Assembly (NCBI GenBank): GCA_005793785.1
Contig: SXPW01000058.1
Span: 1 to 8,575 of the forward strand
Direction of reading: 5' to 3'
From: Actinomycetota bacterium
Lineage (GTDB): Bacteria; Actinomycetota; Acidimicrobiia; Acidimicrobiales; Ilumatobacteraceae
Length of the DNA stretch: 8,575 nucleotides
Translations under genes and position numbers: made by a program
In this document: in pieces, positions 1 to 6,091 of the stretch
Position numbering within the stretch: position 1 is the stretch's first letter
Layout of the letters: every line of letters begins with the position of its first letter
Notes under the pieces: generated by a model
Database searches by the model: none
Told to the model about the DNA's origin: nothing
The model's input: the letters and a program-made list of their open reading frames with translations, nothing else

Positions 1-160
1 CGAAGTCGACATCGAGCAGGTGCCGGGCACAGCCGAGATCGTGGAGCGCGTCAACAACGGCAACCAGACGGTGCCCACCTTGGTGTTCCGAGATGGCACC
101 GCGATGACCAACCCGTCGCTGGCCAAGGTGAAGGAAAAACTGGCCGCCCTCGCCAGCTGA
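1..160 (+). CDS. Mycoredoxin / glutaredoxin-like protein, C-terminal fragment (5' end outside window)
   Basis: The first complete codon is at position 2 and 52 residues are visible before a TGA stop at 158-160. The visible part has the glutaredoxin-fold cis-proline motif TVPTLVF, then DGTAMTNPS and a lysine-rich C-terminal helix. This resembles the C-terminal half of actinobacterial mycoredoxin-1 and NrdH/glutaredoxin-like proteins. The catalytic CxxC lies upstream of the window, so the active site cannot be checked. Mycoredoxins reduce mixed disulfides with mycothiol in the cytoplasm, and in Corynebacterium they regenerate the mycothiol-dependent arsenate reductases. That would link it to the ars genes at 4806-6747, but it is not in their operon, so the link is speculative. 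No terminator with a T-run is visible between it and pstC. Confidence 0.75.
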   Translation, partial: EVDIEQVPGTAEIVERVNNGNQTVPTLVFRDGTAMTNPSLAKVKEKLAALAS

Positions 161-202
161 GTGCGGCAATTCGCGCCGATTCGCGACCAGGGTGACCGGA
201 TA

Positions 203-224
203 ATTCACCTTCCGTTTACCTTTG
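203..224 (+). promoter_or_regulatory. Putative PHO box (PhoP-type direct repeat) upstream of pstC
   Basis: Two adjacent 11-nt units, ATTCACCTTCC (203-213) and GTTTACCTTTG (214-224), each match the actinobacterial PhoP heptamer GTTCACC at 6 of 7 positions. A weaker unit, GGTGACC (191-197, 5 of 7), lies 12 bp upstream of the first. The pair points the same way as pstC and ends 41 bp before its start. This agrees with the Streptomyces PhoP box, which is made of 11-nt direct repeat units with a conserved GTTCACC part. I could not find a convincing -10 element between the box and pstC. The rest of the 161-265 gap shows nothing else clear. Confidence 0.65.
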
Positions 225-265
225 CGCCAGCACGGCGCTAGGCGATACGGCGAGTGTAGTGGGCT

Positions 266-1252
266 GTGACCACGGTGGAGACCCCGACACCCCGCGAGAT
301 GACGGTCATCTACAGCCGCGCCGATCGAATCTTTCGCGGCATCGTCACGGCAGGGGCATTGACGTCGCTGCTGCTGTTGGGGCTGATCGCATCATTCCTT
401 ATCTTCCGGAGTGCCGGGACCTTCCGCGAGTTCGGTCTGAACTTCATTACCGGTACCGAGTGGTTCTCCGATGGCTTCCGCGAAGTCGGTGACGAGTCCA
501 GACCCGACAACAGCGTCTTCTCAATCGGGCCGATGATCGTTGGGTCGCTCGTAGTTGCGACCATCGCGATGCTGTTTGCGATTCCACTCTCCATTGGTGG
601 CGCTCTCTACATCGAGTTCTACGCACCGCGTTCGATCTACCGAGTTCTCGTTGCCATGTTGGACCTCGCCGCCGCAATTCCCTCACTGATCTTTGGTCTG
701 TGGGGAATCGAGATATTCACATCGTTCGGCGTGCGCTGGGCAACGCTGCTGAATGATCGCTTGGGCTTCATTCCGATTTTCTCCGTCGAGTTCGAGAACT
801 TTGGACGCAGTCCCTTCGTTGCTGGTTGTGTGTTGGCCTCGTTGGTGGTGCCGATCACCACGTCGGTGGCTCGTGAGGTGTACTCGCGGACGCCGCGCGA
901 CCTCATCGATACGTGTTATGCCTTGGGCGGAAGCAAGTGGGGTGCGATTCGATCGGTCGTCATGCCCTACGGCCGCAGTGGTGTCATTGCCGGAGCGATG
1001 TTGGGTCTCGGCCGTGCACTCGGCGAAACAGTTGCCATCTATCTCATGCTCAATCTGGTGTTCAAGTATTCGTATCAAGTTCTGGACTCGACAGGTGGAA
1101 ACGTCGCGTCGATGATTGCGCTCAAGTTCGGCGAAGCAACGGACAAAGAGATTTCGGCACTCATCGCATCCGGATTGGTGCTGTTCGTCATCACGCTCAT
1201 CGTCAACATGATTGCTTCCAACATCGTGCAAAGGACGACTCCACGCGCATGA
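266..1252 (+). CDS. pstC: Phosphate ABC transporter, permease PstC
   Basis: This is one of the two membrane channel subunits of the PstSCAB high-affinity phosphate importer. The 328-residue product begins with a short cytoplasmic N-terminus and a first membrane segment at about 26-47. A roughly 40-residue external stretch follows, then further membrane segments from about residue 88. The family motif IPSLIFGLWG is at 138-147. The EAA-type loop that contacts PstB runs about 213-256 (YALGGSKWGAIRS, then GRALGETVAI). Length is normal for PstC. The GTG start at 266 is chosen because a TAG in frame at 257-259 rules out anything earlier. The Shine-Dalgarno signal there is poor, so a later start such as ATG 299 remains possible. 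The stop overlaps the pstA start (ATGA). The putative PHO box at 203-224 suggests induction by phosphate starvation. Confidence 0.95.
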   Translation: MTTVETPTPREMTVIYSRADRIFRGIVTAGALTSLLLLGLIASFLIFRSAGTFREFGLNFITGTEWFSDGFREVGDESRPDNSVFSIGPMIVGSLVVATIAMLFAIPLSIGGALYIEFYAPRSIYRVLVAMLDLAAAIPSLIFGLWGIEIFTSFGVRWATLLNDRLGFIPIFSVEFENFGRSPFVAGCVLASLVVPITTSVAREVYSRTPRDLIDTCYALGGSKWGAIRSVVMPYGRSGVIAGAMLGLGRALGETVAIYLMLNLVFKYSYQVLDSTGGNVASMIALKFGEATDKEISALIASGLVLFVITLIVNMIASNIVQRTTPRA

Positions 1253-2358
1253 GCAACGTCGTCCAATCACCCGACAGCGCTACGGTCGAACCGCAGCGGC
1301 CATGGGCAGTGAAGCGTGCCGTTCGCGCCACCAATGCAGGCAGACTCGCAGTGTTTGCTGCGCTCGCAGCCGGAATCACTCTCGTGACACCACTTGCGAA
1401 TGCCGACGGTTGGGCACTCGCGTTTCTCGTCGTCAACCTGACGTGGACCATTGCAGTTGCGGTGCGCCTCGGCGCCAAGGAGCGTCGAGACGCCATCGTG
1501 CGAGTGGTGGTGTCGTCATTGGCCTTCCTGGCGTTCGTCCCGTGGCTCTCCATCTTTGTTTCGACGGCATTGAAGGGATACAAGGGTCTGTATCCGGGCT
1601 ACTTGTTCAACGACATGCGCATAACGTCGTACGACGATGAGTTGACGTTCGGCGGCGTTGGTCACGCCGTGGTCGGCTCGCTCATCATGGTGGCCATCGC
1701 TACGATTCTCACGTTGCCCCTCGGAATTCTGAGCGGGATCTACCTCACGGAAGTTCGTGGTCGGCTCACCTTCATGGTTCGCTTCATCGTGCAGTCGATG
1801 GCCGGAGTGCCATCGGTGGTGGCGGGTTTGTTCATCTTTGCAACCGTGGTGCAGTCCATGGGGAGGTACTCGGGTCTTGCCGGTGGTATCGCCCTGGCGG
1901 TGCTGATGTTGCCTACCGTTTCTCGAACCGCTGAAGAGGTACTGAAGCTGGTCCCCGATGATCTGCGAAGTGCGGGGTATGCCCTCGGTGCTCGTCAATG
2001 GCGAACTGCACTCATGGTGGTGTTGCCGACGGTGAAGGCAGGTCTGACCACGGCGGCAATCCTGGGTATTGCACGCGTCATCGGTGAGACTGCACCACTA
2101 CTGCTCACGTCGTTGAACACCAATGGGTTCATGTGGAACCCCATCGGTGGAACGTTGGGCTCGCTGCCCACCTACATCTTTGCCATGTTCATGTATGGCT
2201 CGGAGTTCAGCGTTGCCAGAGCATGGTCAGGATCGGTCGTCCTGCTCTCCATCGTGCTCTTCTTCTTCGTGTTGGCACGTCGCCTTGGTGGACGCAGTGA
2301 AAAGCGCGCCAAGGCCGGTGTTGGCAAAGCAGCTCGTACATCAGTAGGAACAAAATGA
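1249..2358 (+). CDS. pstA: Phosphate ABC transporter, permease PstA with extra N-terminal membrane hairpin
   Basis: This is the second channel subunit of the Pst importer. The ATG at 1249 overlaps the pstC stop by 4 bp, with AAGGA at 1231-1235 as a distant ribosome site; the open frame extends further upstream inside pstC but that part is not credible as PstA. The product has 369 residues against roughly 300 for classical PstA. The difference is an N-terminal region with two hydrophobic segments at about 33-50 and 56-74, ahead of the family core that begins near residue 85. Core marks are the segment MAGVPSVVAGLF (184-195) and the EAA-type loop at about 237-282 (YALGARQWRTA, then ARVIGETAPLL). 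The C-terminal tail is basic (RRLGGRSEKRAK) and probably cytoplasmic. The stop overlaps the pstB start. Confidence 0.93.
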   Translation: MSNVVQSPDSATVEPQRPWAVKRAVRATNAGRLAVFAALAAGITLVTPLANADGWALAFLVVNLTWTIAVAVRLGAKERRDAIVRVVVSSLAFLAFVPWLSIFVSTALKGYKGLYPGYLFNDMRITSYDDELTFGGVGHAVVGSLIMVAIATILTLPLGILSGIYLTEVRGRLTFMVRFIVQSMAGVPSVVAGLFIFATVVQSMGRYSGLAGGIALAVLMLPTVSRTAEEVLKLVPDDLRSAGYALGARQWRTALMVVLPTVKAGLTTAAILGIARVIGETAPLLLTSLNTNGFMWNPIGGTLGSLPTYIFAMFMYGSEFSVARAWSGSVVLLSIVLFFFVLARRLGGRSEKRAKAGVGKAARTSVGTK

Positions 2359-3203
2359 CGCAAAGGACAATGAACATGACCACTTCAGATCTCACGGACA
2401 TGAACAAGGTGGGCGGCGCACAAGGCGATAGCACCAGTTTCCGAGGACTCGAGACCCGCTCGGTTCATGCTTGGTTCGGTAAACACCACGCACTCGCTGG
2501 CGTCTCGCTGCGTTTCCCGGAGCGAACCGTTACGGGTCTGATTGGTCCGTCCGGTTGCGGAAAGTCGACGTTCATTCGCCTGCTCAACCGGATGCACGAG
2601 TTCATCCCGTCGGCAGCCATGGCGGGTTCGGTGTTGCTCAACGGCTCCGACATTTACGACCCGTCAGAGGATCCGGCCATGATTCGGCTCAAGGTGGGCA
2701 TGGTGTTTCAGAAACCCAACCCGTTTCCCGCGATGACCATTCGTGAGAACGTTCTGGCAGGTATCAAACTTGCACATCTCAAGCGAGACAATCACGACGA
2801 CATCGTCGAGCAGTGCCTCACCCGCGCTGGATTGTGGAAGGAGGTGAAGGACCGTCTGGATGCCTCCGGTGGTTCGCTCTCCGGTGGTCAACAACAACGC
2901 CTCTGCATCGCCCGCTCCTTGGCCGTGGAACCGCAAGTGCTGCTGATGGACGAACCTTGCTCGGCATTGGATCCTGGTAGCACGCTGCGGATCGAGGAGA
3001 CCATCAAGGAGCTGGCGGAAAAAATCACGGTCATCATCGTCACCCACAACATGCAGCAGGCGAGCCGTGTGAGCGATTACTGCGCCTTCTTCCTGACCGA
3101 TGGCGGACCGGGGTACCTCGTTGAGGCGGATTCGACACGAAAGATATTCACGAATCCCAGTGACCCGCGCACGGCCGACTACGTGCAGGGCAAGTTCGGC
3201 TGA
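2355..3203 (+). CDS. pstB: Phosphate ABC transporter, ATP-binding protein PstB
   Basis: This is the cytoplasmic ATPase that powers phosphate import. All nucleotide-binding motifs are intact in the 282-residue product: Walker A GPSGCGKST (64-72), Q-loop Q119 in the family-typical VFQKPNPFP, signature LSGGQQQR (175-182), Walker B VLLMDEP (195-201) with catalytic E200, D-loop SALD (203-206) and H-loop H231. The C-terminal KIFTNPSDPRTADYVQGKFG is diagnostic of PstB. The start is ambiguous. ATG 2355 overlaps the pstA stop (ATGA, AGGAA at 2346-2350). ATG 2376 has a better-placed AAAGGA (2362-2367), and the first 30 or so residues are not part of the conserved domain. A putative PHO box begins 3 bp after the stop. 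Confidence 0.95.
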   Translation: MTQRTMNMTTSDLTDMNKVGGAQGDSTSFRGLETRSVHAWFGKHHALAGVSLRFPERTVTGLIGPSGCGKSTFIRLLNRMHEFIPSAAMAGSVLLNGSDIYDPSEDPAMIRLKVGMVFQKPNPFPAMTIRENVLAGIKLAHLKRDNHDDIVEQCLTRAGLWKEVKDRLDASGGSLSGGQQQRLCIARSLAVEPQVLLMDEPCSALDPGSTLRIEETIKELAEKITVIIVTHNMQQASRVSDYCAFFLTDGGPGYLVEADSTRKIFTNPSDPRTADYVQGKFG

Positions 3204-3205
3204 TC

Positions 3206-3227
3206 GTTCAAGTACTGTTCACCAACC
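3206..3227 (+). promoter_or_regulatory. Putative PHO box upstream of pstS
   Basis: Two 11-nt units in tandem, GTTCAAGTACT (3206-3216) and GTTCACCAACC (3217-3227), match the PhoP heptamer GTTCACC at 5 of 7 and 7 of 7 positions. They lie immediately after the pstB stop, about 90 bp before pstS, in the direction of pstS. This suggests that pstS has its own phosphate-controlled promoter besides readthrough from pstC. I see no convincing -10 at standard spacing. The second unit overlaps the left arm of the hairpin at 3223-3251. Confidence 0.55.
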
Positions 3228-3251
3228 GGACGCCCAATAGTCGTTCGGTTG
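3223..3251 (+). other. Intercistronic stem-loop between pstB and pstS
   Basis: CAACCGGACG (3223-3232) pairs with CGTTCGGTTG (3242-3251): a 10-bp stem with one G-U wobble and a 9-nt loop. No T-run follows, so it is not a classical terminator. It could protect the pstCAB 3' end, mark an RNA processing site or attenuate readthrough into pstS. It may also be chance overlap with the regulatory repeats. Confidence 0.5.
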
Positions 3252-3318
3252 CTAGGTGGTAGTCATCCCGCGAATCTAAGTTTCTCCTCGTCAGTATCAA
3301 ACTCACACAGGAGAAATC

Positions 3319-4671
3319 ATGCAAAAGCGAATCAAGCGTTTTGCTGCAGTGATCATCACCGCAGCAGGCGTCCTTTCGAGCGCGTCGATTGCCAAGGCAG
3401 AAGACGTGACCGGCGGTGGAGCTTCGTTCCCCGTGCAATTCTTGACCCCGGCGATTGCCGAGTTCAATAGGACGTTCAACCACAACTTCACCTACACCTC
3501 GACGGGTTCGGGAACTGGTAAGCGCAACTTCCGTAACGAAACGTTCAAGTTCGCAGGAACCGACTCTGCGGTAGGCGCAACGGAACTCCCATCGTTCGGT
3601 TGGAACTACGTACCGTACGTTGCAGGTGCCATCGGTATCGCATACCGCCTGGACGAGGCAAAGGGTGCGACGATTTCCTTGAGCCCACAGACCATCAACG
3701 GAATTTTCGGTGGAACCGTGGAAAACTGGAATCACCCGAGCATTGCAGCCGACATCAAGGCGAATCCGCCGTGGGCAAACACCAAGAAGAAGTCAGATGT
3801 TCGTGGCGCCACTGCGCTGTGGGAAAACATCTCACGTACTCAGGCCAAGATCACCGTGTCGATGCTTCCTTCGACCCTGAAGGAGAACAAAGGCAAGAAG
3901 ATCGAGTGGACCGACGACACCACCAAGAAGGTGCTGAAGACCTTGACGGTGGGAACCAAGGCCGAAGTCAACATGACATCGCCGATCAAGCCGAACGACA
4001 CGTTCTCCATCAAGGTGGGCGGTAAGACGGTGGCGACCTTCAAGCAGATTCCGGTTACCTTGCCGGATCGCGCGATTCAAGTGGTGTACCGCGCCGATCC
4101 ATCCGGTACGACGAACAACTTCTGCCAGTACATGAAGAATGCAATCAACCCCGACTGGGTGATCAACGATGCATTCACGTCGTGCATTCCAGGTGGTGTT
4201 GCTCGACTTGGTTCGCGTTTCGTTGGTCAACCACAGAACAACAACCAGGCCAACTACATCGCCGACACCAACGGCGCGATTGGCTATGCGGAAGTTGCCT
4301 ACATCACCGATCCGCTGCGTGCAGCAAAGGGAATCAAGGCAGCCAACATCCGTAACGCAGCCGGTGCATTCGTTGCGCCAACAGCCGCGGGCTACAACTC
4401 GCACCTGGGGGGTGCCACTCAAGATGCACGTGGCTTGATCACCTTCGATTGGAAGCAGACCACCAACCGCACCGCCTACCCACTTGGTGCGGTGACCTAC
4501 GGTCTGTGCCAGACGAGCGCTGACGCCAAGAACAAGGCAGTGTCGCAGTTCTTCCAGTGGTTGATCACCGACTTCGGCCCGAAGAACGCCGAAGCTCTCG
4601 GTTACACACCATTGCTGAGTGCGGCGGCCGCACGAGGAGTCGAGCTCGCCAAGAAGTGTGGCGCCGGCTGA
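3319..4671 (+). CDS. pstS: Phosphate-binding protein PstS with a large internal insertion
   Basis: This is the extracytoplasmic phosphate receptor of the Pst importer. Start and ribosome site are clear: AGGAG at 3309-3313, 5 bp before ATG. Residues 1-27 form a signal peptide (basic MQKRIKR, hydrophobic stretch, AKA then EDV). There is no lipobox cysteine, so it looks secreted and not lipid-anchored. The mature N-terminus VTGGGASFP is diagnostic of PstS. Other family elements are GSGTGK (63-68), FAGTDSAV (78-85), IFGGTVENWN (129-138), VVYRADPSGTTNNF (255-268) and the late NGAIGYAE (318-325). At 450 residues it is about 100 longer than E. coli PstS. The excess is a lysine-rich stretch at about 150-245, between the WN motif and the RADPSGTT phosphate-binding loop, where classical PstS has a short linker. 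It is last in the cluster, after a 115-bp gap, and ends before a strong terminator. Confidence 0.93.
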   Translation: MQKRIKRFAAVIITAAGVLSSASIAKAEDVTGGGASFPVQFLTPAIAEFNRTFNHNFTYTSTGSGTGKRNFRNETFKFAGTDSAVGATELPSFGWNYVPYVAGAIGIAYRLDEAKGATISLSPQTINGIFGGTVENWNHPSIAADIKANPPWANTKKKSDVRGATALWENISRTQAKITVSMLPSTLKENKGKKIEWTDDTTKKVLKTLTVGTKAEVNMTSPIKPNDTFSIKVGGKTVATFKQIPVTLPDRAIQVVYRADPSGTTNNFCQYMKNAINPDWVINDAFTSCIPGGVARLGSRFVGQPQNNNQANYIADTNGAIGYAEVAYITDPLRAAKGIKAANIRNAAGAFVAPTAAGYNSHLGGATQDARGLITFDWKQTTNRTAYPLGAVTYGLCQTSADAKNKAVSQFFQWLITDFGPKNAEALGYTPLLSAAAARGVELAKKCGAG

Positions 4672-4685
4672 TCGAGTCCGAACTG

Positions 4686-4706
4686 CACCTCGCCCCCCGC
4701 GAGGTG
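4686..4706. other. Small hairpin after pstS
   Basis: CACCTCGC (4686-4693) and GCGAGGTG (4699-4706) form a perfect 8-bp stem with a CCCCC loop, just 2 bp before the large terminator hairpin. It may help to stabilise the pstS transcript end or form part of a tandem terminator. Confidence 0.55.
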
Positions 4707-4708
4707 AT

Positions 4709-4740
4709 GAAAGGCCCCGGGCAAGTGCCCGGGGCCTTTC
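4709..4740. terminator. Strong rho-independent terminator between convergent pstS and aqpS
   Basis: A perfect 14-bp stem, with left arm 4709-4722 starting GAAAGGCCCC and right arm 4727-4740 ending GGCCTTTC, has an AAGT loop. On + the stem ends in CTTTC and is followed by TCATT. On - the hairpin ends in GGCCTTTCATC. Both sides are T-rich, so it can serve the pst cluster and the convergent ars operon. It starts 38 bp after the pstS stop and lies 66 bp beyond the aqpS stop. Confidence 0.85.
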
Positions 4741-4751
4741 TCATTGCGACG

Positions 4752-4808
4752 TCGAGTGCGGGGTGGAAGGTCGAGTGCGGTGTGGGTTATCGAGTGCGGT
4801 GTAGGTCA
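4752..4808. repeat. Three 19-bp tandem direct repeats at the 3' end of aqpS
   Basis: The units begin at 4752, 4771 and 4790, each exactly 19 bp. All share TCGAGTGCGG; the second and third continue with TGT and the last seven bases vary (GGGTTA, AGGTCA type endings). The third unit includes the aqpS stop codon (4806-4808). The role is unknown: slippage product, protein-binding iteron or 3' UTR element of the ars transcript. Confidence 0.8.
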
Positions 4809-5459
4809 GCTGCGCAAGAACTTGAGCAGAGGCAGCGCCAGCAAGAGTCCGATGAGTTGCATGACGATGAACATCGGCACTGCCTGAGGAGCAATTCCCG
4901 CAAACGACTCGCTGAATGCACGAGCGATGGTGACCGATGGGTTTGCCAGCGATGTGGACGAAGTAAACCAATAGGCGCCACCGATCCATACGCCAACGGC
5001 GAGTGGAACGGACTCGGCACGATGCTTACCGATGAGGAAGATCACGAGCAGTAAACCGAATGTCGCCACGACTTCGCCAAGCCAGATGCCACCACCATCT
5101 CGTACCTTGCTGGACGGTCCGAGGATGTCGAGATGGAACATCAGGTTGGCAATCGCGGCACCGATGATTCCGCCGATGGTTTGCGCCACGAAGTACGGTC
5201 CCAGGTCACGCCACGAACGTCCATTGAGCACGCAATCTGCGGCGGTGACCACAGGGTTGAAATGTGCCCCGGAGATCTGGCCGAACATCATGATCAGGGC
5301 AATGAGCGCTCCAACCGTCGCGCCAGCGTTGGCGAGAAGCTGCAGAGCAACGTCGTCGGTGAGGTTCGTGGCCATGATGCCCGAACCCACCACGGAGATG
5401 ATGAGCAGACCTGTTCCGACCGCTTCGGCAATCAGGCGCCGTGAGAGAGTCGTGGTCAT
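4806..5459 (-). CDS. aqpS: AqpS-like aquaglyceroporin of the arsenic operon
   Basis: This is a 217-residue major intrinsic protein, an inner-membrane channel expected to let arsenite, as neutral As(OH)3, leave the cell. Six hydrophobic segments can be traced at about 8-30, 40-60, 86-108, 125-144, 151-168 and 190-212. The two half-helix motifs are GAHFNPVVT (NPV, 68-70) and SLANPSVTIAR (NPS, 173-175), both variants of NPA. The position after the second motif, normally the selectivity-filter arginine, is V176, which implies a wider and less polar pore than a water channel. In rhizobia an AqpS in the ars operon replaces the ArsB pump, and the same role fits here because no pump gene is visible. 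The ATG at 5459 overlaps the arsC stop (ATGA) and has no good ribosome site, so translation is probably coupled. A plain glycerol or water channel is less likely given the operon. Confidence 0.85.
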   Translation of the reverse strand: MTTTLSRRLIAEAVGTGLLIISVVGSGIMATNLTDDVALQLLANAGATVGALIALIMMFGQISGAHFNPVVTAADCVLNGRSWRDLGPYFVAQTIGGIIGAAIANLMFHLDILGPSSKVRDGGGIWLGEVVATFGLLLVIFLIGKHRAESVPLAVGVWIGGAYWFTSSTSLANPSVTIARAFSESFAGIAPQAVPMFIVMQLIGLLLALPLLKFLRS

Positions 5460-6091
5460 CGAGTGCTCACGCCGAGATCGGAGATGAGGCTTTCCACACG
5501 TCGACGAATCTCGTCCCGAATCGGACGTACTGCCTCCACACCTAGCCCTGCCGGGTCATCAAGTGCCCAGTCTTCGTAACGTTTGCCGGGGAAGATCGGA
5601 CACGTATCACCACAGCCCATCGTGATGACCACGTCGGCGGCCTGCACGATTTCCACGGCAAATGGCTTGGGGAACTCGTTGGCGATGTCGATACCGACTT
5701 CCTGCATGGCAGCAACGGCCGCCGCATTGAGGTCTTTACCTGGAAGTGAGCCACCCGAGTACACCTCGATTTTCCCTTTGGAGAGGTGGCGCACCCAGCC
5801 TGCGGCCATCTGGGATCGCCCTGCGTTGTGCACGCAAACGAACAGCACCGAAGGTGGTGCGTCGGTAATGAGTCCGCGCACCTTGGCCAAGGCACGCAAG
5901 CGGTCGTCGGCATATCGCGTGGTGAACACGGCGACGAACGTTCTCACTTTTGCATCTGCGAAACTCTCGTAGGACTCGTGAACGATGGGTCGAATCTCGG
6001 TTTCGTCGAACTTGCCCGCGTATTTGCGTGCAAGTTGACTCACACCGTGTTCGATGATCTCGTTTTCTTCGGTTGGTTGATACAGGCTCAT
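5456..6091 (-). CDS. arsC: Three-cysteine arsenate reductase ArsC (LMW-phosphatase fold) with N-terminal helical extension
   Basis: This cytoplasmic enzyme reduces arsenate to arsenite. The start is ATG 6091 (MSLYQPTEEN), placed by a perfect AAGGAGG at 6102-6096; the longer frame up to 6190 lacks such support. Of 211 residues, about 1-75 are an acidic, probably helical domain. The low-molecular-weight phosphatase fold follows, with the P-loop CVHNAGR (C86 to R92). The candidate shuttle cysteines are C160 and C164 in MGCGDTCP, and the acidic DDP motif is at 178-180. Three cysteines suggest the thioredoxin-linked class, like Corynebacterium glutamicum ArsC1', which is also longer at the N-terminus. 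The spacing of the last two cysteines is shorter than in the Staphylococcus pI258 enzyme. Its start overlaps the stop of the upstream fusion gene by 4 bp and its stop overlaps the aqpS start. Confidence 0.9.
   Translation of the reverse strand: MSLYQPTEENEIIEHGVSQLARKYAGKFDETEIRPIVHESYESFADAKVRTFVAVFTTRYADDRLRALAKVRGLITDAPPSVLFVCVHNAGRSQMAAGWVRHLSKGKIEVYSGGSLPGKDLNAAAVAAMQEVGIDIANEFPKPFAVEIVQAADVVITMGCGDTCPIFPGKRYEDWALDDPAGLGVEAVRPIRDEIRRRVESLISDLGVSTR

Noticed and set aside
683..1270. Minus-strand open frame opposite pstC
   Set aside because: The translation is His/Arg-rich without domains and lies opposite a clear PstC.
3223..3251. Stem-loop after pstB as an intrinsic terminator
   Set aside because: No T-run follows the stem, so termination is not supported; kept only as an unassigned hairpin.
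3832..4422. Minus-strand open frame opposite pstS
   Set aside because: It is an antisense shadow of a well-supported PstS; no ribosome site or motif.
4752..4808. Tandem repeats as a CRISPR array or plasmid-type origin iterons
   Set aside because: The units are contiguous 19-mers without spacers, only three in number, and there are no cas or rep genes nearby.
4557..5054. Plus-strand open frame running from pstS through the terminator into aqpS
   Set aside because: It crosses a 14-bp terminator stem and the tandem repeats, and its protein has no recognisable features.
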